From contig CM043865.1 of the NCBI GenBank assembly GCA_023846275.1, positions 32,068,412 through 32,132,411 on the forward strand: 64,000 nucleotides of DNA. Reading direction: 5' to 3'. Positions 1 through 10,619 of the stretch are shown here, piece after piece (positions within the stretch are counted from its first letter, which is position 1; each line of letters begins with the position of its first letter). Made by a program: the position numbers and the translations under genes. The stretch comes from Vanilla planifolia (lineage: Eukaryota > Streptophyta > Magnoliopsida > Asparagales > Orchidaceae). Below the pieces are notes generated by a model. That model was not told where the DNA came from. It saw only the letters and a list, made by a program, of their open reading frames with translations, and did not search any database.

Positions 1-1535
1 GGCATCTTCTTAGCATCAAAGAATGCCAACACCGCGCGGGTAATATCTCTACTAGTAATCTTCCAGAAACCATGGATGAATTCAGCAGAAATGCCATCAT
101 TTCCAGGCTCCTTGTTTCTCCTCATCCCCCTGATGGCGTCAATAACCTCCTCCTCAGTAATCTTGCTGCATAGCTGAGAGGCCATATCTTCATTAACAGT
201 GGCTCTCGGCACAAAGTTTAACAGTGGAGGCGCGCGACCCTCGCTGCTCCATTTCTCCCTGAAGAAACCCAACAGTGCATCGCCAATCTCCTTCGACATA
301 TCCATCATCTTCCCTTCCTCATCCTTCAGCATAGTTATGCGATTCATGCGTGACCGAGCCGAAGCAGCAGCATGGAAGAACGTGGTATTTCGATCCCTAA
401 GCTGTGCCCAATGAAGCTTCGCCCGCTGCCACCACCACTTCTCCTCCAGGGCGCACCCGCGGTGAAATGTCGTAATTGTGCGGCCAAGCTGAACGCTCTC
501 CTCCTCTAGCAGACCCTCCAAGGATTCTTTTATCTGCAATGTATTAATGCGACTCTCCAGCTTCTTGTTTATATCTACAATGTTTCCCAATTCTTCTTTG
601 CTCCACTGTCGCAGCGCACCTAAAGAACGGCGGAATTTGGTCGACAGCGCCACCATCTGATCACCTCTCACACTTCTGCTCCATGCATGGTGCACAACAC
701 CGATTGCCTGCGGAAATTGAAGCCAAACAATTTCGAATTGAGCTCTAGAGATGCGCTTTCTAGCTTGCCGACAGCCCATATCAATCAACAGGGGGCAGTG
801 ATCAGAGCCCAGCCTGCCGAGGTGTGTTACAGCGCAATTCGGGAAATCCTGCAATCCCACAGAGTTAAGGAGAACCCTGTCGAGTCTCTCTAGAATACAA
901 GCACCCCCCATCTTCCCATTACACCATGTGAAAATATTCCCAATGAACCCCACATCCGTCAACTGCATGTCCTGCATTAGGTCTGTGAGTTCCTGCTGCT
1001 CCTTCCCAAATCTGAATTTCCTCCCGCCTCTTTTTTCGTCTTGTGACATTATGATGTTGAAATCCCCTGCCACCATGAGTGGATTTCCTCCCGTGTCCAT
1101 GCGCCTTACCTCTTCCCAAACCTCCCGCCGCCTACAGTGATCCTTCGGGCCATAGATCACACAGCAATTCATCACCTTTCTTCCTTCTAGATTTATTTGG
1201 AAAGCCACCATATGTAACGTGGTTAACGTGATATTGATGTTTACTCAGCTCCTCCACATTATAATGATTCCCGCTGACATCCCCTCCGAGGGTTGCACCG
1301 CAAAATTCCAGCCCCTCCCGAGCAACCAATCTGCATCCTTCCTCTGGAAATTGTTTGCCTTAATTTTCATGAGCGCCACCACCTCAACGCTATTGCCACG
1401 AACCATTCTTCGCAAGTAACCCTTCAACTTTCTGTCTCGGACACCCCTAATATTCCAGATCATTAATCTTGCTGTCATTTGCCACCTGTTAGGATCCCCT
1501 GCTTTTTCCACCCCACAGGGAGGGAACTCAGACAC
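1..1535 (-). pseudogene. LINE ORF2, endonuclease and start of reverse transcriptase (partial)
   Basis: The endonuclease begins with MIWNIRGVRDRKLKGYLRR near 1,465 and changes frame near 1,250. It then carries VAGDFNIIM (around 1,060) and LGRLGSDHCPLL (around 815), the GDFN and SDH motifs of the exonuclease-endonuclease-phosphatase fold. The related copy at 60.2 kb has METKA where this copy reads MKIKA, so the catalytic Glu of the ETK motif is gone here. A linker with WWWQRAKLHWAQL follows, then the first reverse transcriptase block before the window ends. On the visible part the endonuclease would be inactive even if the frame were whole. Confidence 0.88.
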
Positions 1536-1679
1536 TCACAATCATGTTGTGACTTTGCCATCCCATTTATCACCTCCATCTGTCAGCGCTCCACGAAATG
1601 CAGTGTAGGAACCCTCCAGCTACTAAGATTTAATGCAACCATCAACTTTACATCCACCATCCTCCCTGTTGCCGTCTGC

Positions 1680-3434
1680 CTATTCTGTTTTTGCTTCCTC
1701 TGCTTCCCAGTTCGTCCCATGTTGATGTCCTTGAAGGTCTCTGTCCCTGTTCCCCTGAGTCTTGGGCATCCAGTCCCGCCTAGACAATCCCCTGCCACTG
1801 GCTGCGGATATGCTTCTCAACCTTCCATTCCTTCCTAGGTTCATGTTTTTGGCTGACCTTCCTCTTGAGAGACTGCTCGGGTAGGTGTTTCGATTCTGCA
1901 CAGCCGCCCAGGCACCCTGCCTCCTCCGTCGAGGAGCGATAAGCATCCATGGTCCAAGGGTTCCCTGCCTTATGGTCTCCTCCGGCCTCCCCGCTTGCGT
2001 TTGAATCCCGGGGTTCTCAAAGCCTTCTTTAGACACACAGCAAGCATTTTGTCCCGCGTTTTCCATTGTTTTGTCCTCAGTCACCCTTTCTCCAGTGGAT
2101 CCTGCCGTGAGTTTCCTTGGAGTATTTTTGGTAATCGTTGGCGTTAAAGCCTTCGCTAATGGTGCCTTCTCCGGTTCCTCCCCGCCTTCACTACCATCTG
2201 CATCCTTCATTGGCTCCCGTAAGCTGCATTGCTCCGCCAGGTGTCCCACCCGACCACAGCTGAATCAAACACGAGGCAAACCCTCATACTCAAAAGGTTG
2301 ATATAGCCTCCCAAACTCCCCCCTCAGCCAAACTCCAGGTTTTAGGGGCTTAGAGAGGTCCATGCCGACGCAAATTCTCGCAAAGGTGGACCTCTGCATG
2401 TCCGCTGTCCAGCCATCCAGCAAGAAAGGCTCTCCCGCCGCCTTGGCAATGCGGAGGATGTTTTCCACATCCCAGTAGATCAACGGAAGTCCCGGAAGAC
2501 GAATCCAAATTGGTGCGCACATAGTCATCCTGTCGTCCGGTCGGAACTCATGCGACCAGACATCCAAACCCATGGCCTGACCAACCACCTGCCAAGGTCC
2601 ACCCAACCACACCTCATTCCTATCCTGCATGGACTCGAAATGAAGGCAGAAACACCCATTCGTTAGATCTAAAACCTTGAAATTGCGGTAGTTCCCCCAT
2701 CTCTTCTGCAGAACACGAGCTATCACAAAAAACGGGAGGTTGTTACCGTAAACACGCCCGACCAAGTCATATTTATGGAATTCAATCCGTCTGTAACAAA
2801 CTTCCGACGACATGAGAACCTCCTCATTGTCCCCGTGGTATGGTAATCTTGCCGCTCTTTCCTTTACGTCAATTGAGGCCATCCGCACAAATGAGGTAGC
2901 CCGTCCGCTGGAGTTGTTGTTATTAGATGTTAAAGCCTCCTTGAAGCTGATTTTGTTCACCTTCGCTGCCTCCTCTCTAGCCAATAACTGAGAGACGCAG
3001 TCCTCCTTGTCCCCTGCATTCTGATCAGTAAATTTTGATTCTTGCGCTCTCGAGCATTCAGCCTGCTCCTGCTGTTTCCTCCTTCTCCCCTCCAGCTCAG
3101 TCGGCACACCCAGGCACAGTCTTTCGTGACCACAAGCCTCCCCCATCGCTGCTTTCCCTTTATTCAGTACCTCTGTGACCTCCCCTGATTCAATCGCCAG
3201 CACAGGGCTGCCTGAGGACGCAGTGTCCTCCTTCGACAATTCTATCTCGTGTTCATCAGCTTCCGTCTTCCCCACGGTAACCTTGGCTTCATTAACTCTA
3301 TCAAAGTTTGTGTCCGAGTCCGCAGCCTTTTCCGCAAGAATTCCAGCACAGGATTCCCTTTCCGGTGATTTGCTTGCCGACTGCCTTATTTTTCGGGCGC
3401 TCTTCTTACCCTTGGAACCCGCCATTGTCGCCAA
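1680..3434 (-). pseudogene. LINE ORF1 (DUF4283 plus CCHC knuckle), frameshifted
   Basis: An open stretch of 389 residues starts at 3,434. It has a charged, low-complexity N-terminus (about residues 1-190) and then a DUF4283-like domain (about 195-370) with the family phrases FHKYDLVGRVYG, WLGGPWQVVGQAMGLDVW and LPGLPLIYWDVENILRIAKA. The frame changes near 2,265, at the expected zinc knuckle. The second frame carries GHLAEQC and continues as a basic tail to about 1,680. DUF4283 with a CCHC knuckle is the standard ORF1 layout of plant L1 elements and is thought to bind the element RNA. One frameshift is visible, falling between the two halves of the knuckle. No host role is suggested. Confidence 0.88.
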
Positions 3435-3450
3435 ACATCTAGGTCGCCAT

Positions 3451-5676
3451 TGAAAATACCATTCTTGGAGATGTTGTATGTTAAGTCCTTAAAATGTATT
3501 AGATAGATTATAAAAATAGAAAATCAAATTAAGTGAATATGATATCAATTATGTTCCTAGAATAGCACCTTAAGTCAAAAGTATTGACATGCTACACGAA
3601 GATAATTATAATTTATATCTCTCCCTTCCTAAAGCAAAAAATAATTATAATTTTTTTCAAACATATTGATATATGTTATTTTTCATACTTTTATATATAT
3701 ATATATATATATACATGTATTATTAAATGTTAAGGTGATAACAACAATAGTATAGTTCCATTCAATACCAATACAAATTTTATAGCATTCAAATTATCAT
3801 TAAATATACAAATATAATTCTAATTGCAAGCATTTGTTAATGTATGTGCTCATTTATTCTAGATAACAGAATTCGATTCAATATGCATACAATAATTAAG
3901 TTTCAAATCCATATTTTAATAATTCAATACACTCATAATATAATATAATTTTATGTACGCTAATTTTTGTGATTAGTGTCTTATTTTTTTTAGAAGTATT
4001 TGAATACCATGAATATTTAATTTATTTAACAAGCTTATCCGCTATTTTTTAAAATTATATTATATTTCTTTGTTTGATTATTCTTGTTTATATTTCTAGA
4101 AATCAAGTGGAGAAAAAGTGACGGAAAGTAGCATTATTGATCCGAGTTATAATCATAGAAATGTTAAAACCCACATCCATCGATCATTAAATCACATGAA
4201 AATAACATACCATATAGGAAAGGAAAAATGCAAAAATTTATCTTAAAAAAAATTATGAATAAAAAAAAAAAGACATTTGAATTCATCTCTTAACGAGTGA
4301 TATACATCTTTTATAAATTAAATTAATTTAATAAGAGATTGCTCAAGACATATCCACATGCAACATTAGAATCCTTAGGAGTAACCAGACACTTTCTTGA
4401 TACATCCAGAATCGTATATAAAACATGAAATCCCATAAACATACATATATATATCAATACAAAACACAAAATATGCATTCAAAAAGTACAATTGATTGTT
4501 TAATAGCCTAATAACATGTAATCATCGAAAAATCATCAATGATGCTCCCAAACTTATCATATATTAACACGTGAACCTAAAAATATTGCATAATTATACA
4601 CTTCAAACATGACGCATATGAAATCAAAAGACTTGCACGATTTTGTAAGCACATGAGATAAATATCATGTGCATATATTTGCGACCACCATTTGAGCATG
4701 ATTTGAACATTCAAGATGCAAATAGAAATTATAAAGCACATTTTAGATGCATAACTAGCCATATAAAACCCATTTAAGATATCCTTGAGACAAAGCTAAT
4801 TAGTAGATGACAATACTCTTTAAAGAAGCACAAACAAACAAGCATTTATACGAACCATCAAGACCTCTAAACCCACTTTACTGTTTTGTAATGAGGACAG
4901 CACAAGCTGTAAGAATATTTCAAGTCTCCATGTTCATGTCTTATAACTTCACATAGATATAATAAAAACTCAATAACAAACGAATAGAAAAGCCTAGGAC
5001 TTCCCTTCTTAACAAAGTGTTTTACTCAGAAAAAAGTTCAAAACAAGAAAACAAGCTAACCTCTTCACTGAAACAAAAGCATTCAATAAAAATGGAACAT
5101 TACAGAGAAGATAAGTATGACCACTGCGAATAGGATGACAGATAAAAAAATAGTCAAAATTTTTTTACTACAAAAGAAACAAAAACAAAATAAAACAATA
5201 AAAGCATTCAGAAAGCACAGAATCCAATAGATGTGCTACCATTTAAAAACTATCATGATTGTTACAATTTGAACAAAACCACATCCAAAGAAGCATTGAA
5301 ATACACAGAAAAATAACACATTAACTGCTACCACAAGAAAGATGTATAAACTAACAATAACACGTTACAAACATAGAACTTCATTTAATGTCATACTAAT
5401 TGTCATGTCTTTGATGTAATGGACAGAAAAGATAGAGCAATATGGAGACATAGCAGATCAATGTCTGCTTAGAAATCATAAATAAGGGGAACTTTCATTT
5501 TGCATGATGGTGTTGAGCGATGATAACTAAGAGTAGTTTGCTACCAAAACAAGAAACACAAGTAGCTTCCACATTTACAAAGGAATACAAAATTACCATC
5601 AGCATTACAATAGATACTAGACATCAGTTTGTTCAATCATTCAACAAAAAGGGCAGACGAGAAAAAGGCCCAGTGT
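3451..5676. other. AT-rich spacer, no gene seen
   Basis: The stretch between the LINE and the 3' end of the membrane-protein gene is AT-rich and holds no open frame with recognisable protein similarity. A (TA)n microsatellite of about 21 bases lies at 3,692-3,713. The last few hundred bases before 5,677 are probably the 3' UTR of the gene on the minus strand. Confidence 0.6.
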
Positions 5677-8600
5677 TCATACTATCATCCATGTCAAGTG
5701 TCTATAGCGGATCCACTTTGCAGCCACACGGATTCCAATAGCCAGAGAAGCTAGAACAAGAGGCAATGGCAACTTTCTCTTGTTTGCATCAACTTCTGCC
5801 TTTACACCTTCACTTGATTGCTTGGCATGCTGAGCAATGGCAAGAGTCAAATATGATGCTATAACAACTAACCTTACCCAAGGCTCTCCAACAGCTGCCA
5901 ACAAAGCAGCAGATGGAAGTGCGGCTGAAACACCATCTCTTTTTTTTACAAACCTTGAATAGCAAACCATGGCAAAGAGGCTTAACAAGAAAGGTACCTC
6001 CGAAACATAACCTTGGATAGCTCCAAAACCAATTAATCCAGCCAAGGCTAAAAGATGGGGTTGGTCGTTCATGGAGTTGGGAACTGTGGCTTCAGCAATG
6101 GCCAAAATAGTCGATGTAAACAAGATTATCCTTGTCAGCTCAGGCACTGGAGCAAATGCTACAATGCTAGCATAAGCATAGCGGATGGCATACAGAACAT
6201 ATTCGATACATCCAATCAAGTCAGTAACTGGATCACCAATAAAATGAAACAAGAAGGCTAGGGCAAGCTTCATTAACCAACCAAATGCACTTAGAATTGC
6301 CAAAGCTGCCTTCTTCCAGTTTGATAGTTCCCATAACACAGTCCTCCATGCATAAACAAGAAAAAACAGAACTGCAGAGTAAACAAAGGTAATGTTGACT
6401 TGGCAAATCTCCTTAAAACTTTAGAAAGTAAATTACAAATAAATTTGGAGGGTTTAATTTAAAATTACAGTTTACAGGAATAAGCAGCGAGATAAAAAAA
6501 CAAACTTCGGGTATCAGTGCAGTTACATTACTAAATTCAGTTTTCTACATTGTCATTATTGACTCAAATTATGGAACTTACTAAACAAACTCCAAGAAAA
6601 GGTGATATTTCTAGAAGTCACATTGGAATTAAGATCACAATGTAAAACGCACTCACATTCGAGTTTCTCTCTCTTATTTTAAGAATTTACACCGCCAAAC
6701 TTTGTGCTAATATAATCAAAATGGTTCACATTAAAGGACAAAAAAATTTAACTCTTTTGGATATGCATTCATGAACAAGCAATCTATTACATAAGGATAG
6801 AATAATACTAAACAAGAAAGAAAATGATAATTTACCAAGATATAAATGCTGTACTCAGAATGCAACCAAAGAAAAAGTACAATTCAATAAAAAACAAGAA
6901 ACCAAAAATAATGACAAGAAAATTTCCAAGCATAGTATTTTTAGGTGAGACATGAAATAATATCATAAACACATAACACAATCATAGAGAGAGAAAGAGA
7001 GACAAAAAAGGAATAAACAAGAATGGTACTTATATTGTTATTATTAGAATTGTGAATGCATGCTCTAGTAGAAGAAAGCATTAGAGTCGCATTGATACAT
7101 ATAAATTTCTCAATTTCTCCAGCTAAAATCACTAGCAATAAGGGAACATGATCACATATGTTCTCCTACAGAATGTTCACCAAAGCACATGCCTCTACCT
7201 TTTCCAAAGAGCACATGCCTTAAGACACTCTAAGGATGTGCTCAAAACACTCCACAAAAATGCTCAAACCTTTGCAAGGGCATTCCCCTGCCTAGAAATG
7301 CTAACTACTATGAATTGGAGCATAAAATTGTTATTATTTGTTTACAACTAGGAGCCATAAAATGCTTTAGCTTTAATTCCAACTATCTACAAACTTAATG
7401 CCTATACATGACTTCCTTCCCAACACATCAAAGGATTTGTTATCAAACATCATTCATCTCACTCATTCATTTAGTAGTCTTGATTTGCTAACTACATTCT
7501 TAATATTGTCAATGATGAAGACATTGGCCTCCACAAATACCTCAATCTCAAGGGGAATCCTAAAGTCACCTAATCTTATTTTTTCTTTTTGAACCATAAC
7601 AATGACCTCTATGCAAACCTCAACAAGATTCTAACAATATCTATGTCCTCATCTCACCCATTTTTTTTTTCCAACATTGATCCCAACATGGTTTTGTTAT
7701 TTTAACATCTACCATTCATGGTGCAAATTGGCCTTTGTCTCTCTCTTATTTGGGCATGTATGATTTACTTATCATTGCTAATAATTTGCCAATGCATGTG
7801 CAAACAAGCACTAAATTCATATTTACTCAATCTAGACTAAGATAATTGAAATACCCCTTTGTTGAATAAATTAAATAAATTAGCAAAAGTCGGACGTACA
7901 AATATGTTCCTTAAATTAATGTTAACTTTATTAAGGAAGTTACGATTGTTATGGAATCAAAGAACATTGTATGAGTAAACATTGATAATGTGTGCCAATG
8001 CATATAGACAAATGCTAGAGATGAAAAAATTCTAATGTACTACAAAGTATGTAAAACCTTACAATAATATGATGTTTTTTATGACACCTCATTCAATGTA
8101 GATCAACCATTAGAATACAAGCACATTAATATTTCAAAAAATAATTCATTCAAAAGAAAATAAATATGAAAATTAGATGATAAGCAATCCCAAACAAAAA
8201 AAATCCATAATACAACAAAGAAACCACCATCTATGTAGAAATAATCAAAGTGACTTACATAAACAACAAAATAAAAAAAACTTGTTTGGATACATATTCA
8301 TGAACAAGCAATCTACTACATAAGAAATACGCATAAACAATATTCAACAAGAAAATAAATCATACTATATTGGATAAATGTTGTCCTAAGAATGCAAACA
8401 AACAAGACATATAATAAAAGATAAAGAGAGAAACCACAATTAATATAAGGAAATTCAAAAGCATAATACCTCTATGTGAGACATGAAATATTATCATAGA
8501 CAAATGCATACAAATACAGAGAAAGAGAGGTGTCATAAACAAAATAGAAACAACGCTCGTCATAGTGAAATCGGGTTAGGACAAAATCCCTATACATATT

Positions 8601-9887
8601 TTAATTTTTCTCTCCAAATCTTAATAATAACTTTATGCCAACCTCAACAAGAATCCTAATAATATCTTTGTCTACTCTTAACCATTCTTTCCCAACCTTT
8701 TATACCAATAGGTTTTATTATTTTAACATCTCTCATTCTTAACAAAGTGGTCTCTGTTGATGCTATTGCCATAGTTTATAGTTGTATTCTAACTCTAAGA
8801 GGGGGACGTGACTATATTTGCTATAACATTCATCAATCTTGAACATAATCATGAAAAAAGAGTATTTGAGCTTGTATTATTTACTTATTATTGTTAACAA
8901 TTTGTTAATGGATGTGTGAAGGAGCATCATATTTAAATTTAATCCAAAATCTAGTTAAGATGATTGCAACACTCATTTGTGGAAAAAATAACAAAATTAG
9001 AAAAGGTTGGACAAGCCAAAAAAGGAGGTCATTTATAAATTACATGAAAATATCTAAAAATAGGCCAACATTCATTTAGGGAGAATGAATTTAAGGATAA
9101 ATTCTTCAGACCCAAACTTCAAGAAAGTTAGCTTTGACGTGGGATCAGGGAATGTTGTACAAGAAAATATCAATAATATGTGTTTGCATGTGCCTATGCA
9201 TACAAACAATTAAAAATGAAGAAATTTCTGATGCAGAGAAAAATACATAATACCTCACATAACATGATGTTTTCAAAGACAATTCATTCATACAATATAG
9301 ATCAACCATTAGAATAAAGGAAGAGTTATCTGCCAAAGGAATAATTAAACAGAATATAGAAATCGGATGAAAAGTAATCCCAAACAATAAATTTTAAGCA
9401 AATTTCATGGTATAATGAAGCAACCAACACATAAAAATAAGCATAACAGCCAACTACACGAAAAATGAAGAATAATGGAACAACAATAAGAAAATTGTTC
9501 TTAATCTCACGAACCAATAGCCCAGGGCCAACGCACTGGTGGATCAGGTGCCTCTTCGTTAAGATGGCGGAATTGCTCCGGCATCGTGCTCTCCCCTCTA
9601 GCCAGAAGCTCCTCGTCGGCGGCAGCATCTTCAGGTGTGGGTTCTACTGTGCTGTTCTTGACGATGTAGGTAAGAACCCGCGAACCTCCCGAATAAAAAA
9701 TACCAAAATTCCTTCCATGTCGGCTGGGATTTGGAAAACAGGGGCAGGCAATCGCGGAGATCGAGAAAGAACGCGGCTTCATAGAAATATGATCAAAAGA
9801 CGTCTTTTTAACTGGACGCAGTGGAAATCGCAGGGATGCCGCCATTGCGAGAGAATTATGAAAGTTCAGTAGAACTAGCGTTGCCAT
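5677..9887 (-). CDS. Predicted plastid multi-pass membrane protein, unknown function
   Basis: I read two coding exons, 9,887-9,515 and 6,371-5,677, joined by a 3.1-kb GT-AG intron (donor G|GTTCGT, acceptor CTGCAG|TT). The join keeps the frame and reads PWAI-VLFFLVYAWRTVLWEL, giving about 355 residues. The first 50 or so residues are rich in Ser, Arg and Ala and poor in acids (a second Met, MAASLRFPLRP, is at residue 15), which fits a chloroplast transit peptide. Exon 2 holds about six hydrophobic segments, including AALAILSAFGWLMKLALAFL, LTRIILFTSTILAIAEATV and LPLPLVLASLAIGI. I do not recognise a named family. It resembles the uncharacterised plastid-envelope membrane proteins found in plants. 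The start at 9,887 is the most upstream Met of the open frame. A weaker point is the donor: a better consensus (GTGAGA) lies 4 bases downstream but would break the frame. Confidence 0.75.
6372..9514 (-). other. Long intron of the membrane-protein gene, holding a diverged tandem duplication
   Basis: The intron contains two related blocks, about 6,770-8,260 and 8,290-9,400. Matching landmarks in the same order are GAACAAGCAATCTA (6,774 and 8,300), GTGAGACATGAAAT (6,944 and 8,475), CCTCAACAAGA (7,619 and 8,642), TATTTTAACATCT (7,698 and 8,718), TAGATCAACCATTAGAATA (8,099 and 9,297) and CAATCCCAAACAA or TAATCCCAAACAA (about 8,185 and 9,375). The first block has about 400 extra bases near 7,140-7,540. 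There is no open frame of interest. Confidence 0.7.
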
Positions 9888-10551
9888 TTCCAGTATAAAG
9901 CGGGAAAGACATCACCATTTCGAGTGTAAGACTAGGGTTTTTAAATAGCATTTGAGGTATTTATTATTTAATCAATCTTATAAAAGGAATTTCATTTTTT
10001 TAGTATTCTTTCATTAAACCCATTTTGGATACAAATAATTGTCCGTTAAAATTATAAAATCGAGCTCTTTGAATTTTGAAATAAAGTAAAACAATTTGAT
10101 TATAAGTTTAGCTCCAGATTTAAATAAAATATTTCTAAAAATATCTACCCCATCATTTATTAACACTAAATTGATAAAAAAATTAATTTAATCTCCAAAA
10201 GTACATTTTAATCCGACCCTCATCAGGTTCAGGTTCACTTTCTTGAAGCATAAAGTTTAAATTTAATTAAAAAAGAATACAAAACATTTTTCAAGATTAA
10301 GGTATCCCAAAAGAATAGAAACTACAAACAACCTTTTTTTTAAAAAAAAATTAATTATAAGACAAATTAATCTTTTATCAGCCACAATTTTGATCATGAT
10401 TTATTTCATTCGTTACTTTCCTATCACTGAGTCGAAACAAAGAGAGCCAAACCATTCAACATTATCTCAAATAAACAAAAGCATGCAACCAATCTGGAAA
10501 TCTTAAGTTTGTAAAGCAAAACAAGGCACACAAACACAAGCAAACTACTTG
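9888..10551. other. Promoter and 5' UTR of the membrane-protein gene, then AT-rich spacer
   Basis: Bases 9,888 to about 9,960 are GC-richer and on the minus strand contain AAACCCTAG, similar to the telo-box common upstream of plant housekeeping genes. They probably hold the 5' UTR and core promoter. The rest, to 10,551, is AT-rich and likely includes the 3' UTR of the eIF1 gene. No other gene is seen. Confidence 0.5.
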
Positions 10552-10619
10552 TCATGGACAACAAACAACAACAAACAGCAGCAAGTTCTTATGCAGCCAT
10601 AAAGGTAGCCAAATACTCA

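Larger units (their letters stand above)
1..3450 (-). mobile_element. L1-type LINE, 5' half, cut by the window edge
   Basis: This is a non-LTR retrotransposon on the minus strand. Its 5' end lies near 3,450, and its ORF2 runs off the left edge. It moves by target-primed reverse transcription. ORF1 (3,434 down to about 1,680) is an RNA-binding protein. ORF2 (from about 1,535 down) starts with an apurinic-type endonuclease and reaches the start of the reverse transcriptase by base 1, where the text IRGMRRNKEPGNDGIS can be read on the minus strand. The DNA is much richer in GC than the AT-rich flank that starts at about 3,450. It is the same family as the LINE at 54.3-62.5 kb, with closely similar ORF1 and endonuclease. 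At least two frameshifts break it, so it is not autonomous. The target-site duplication cannot be checked because the 3' end is outside the window. Confidence 0.93.
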
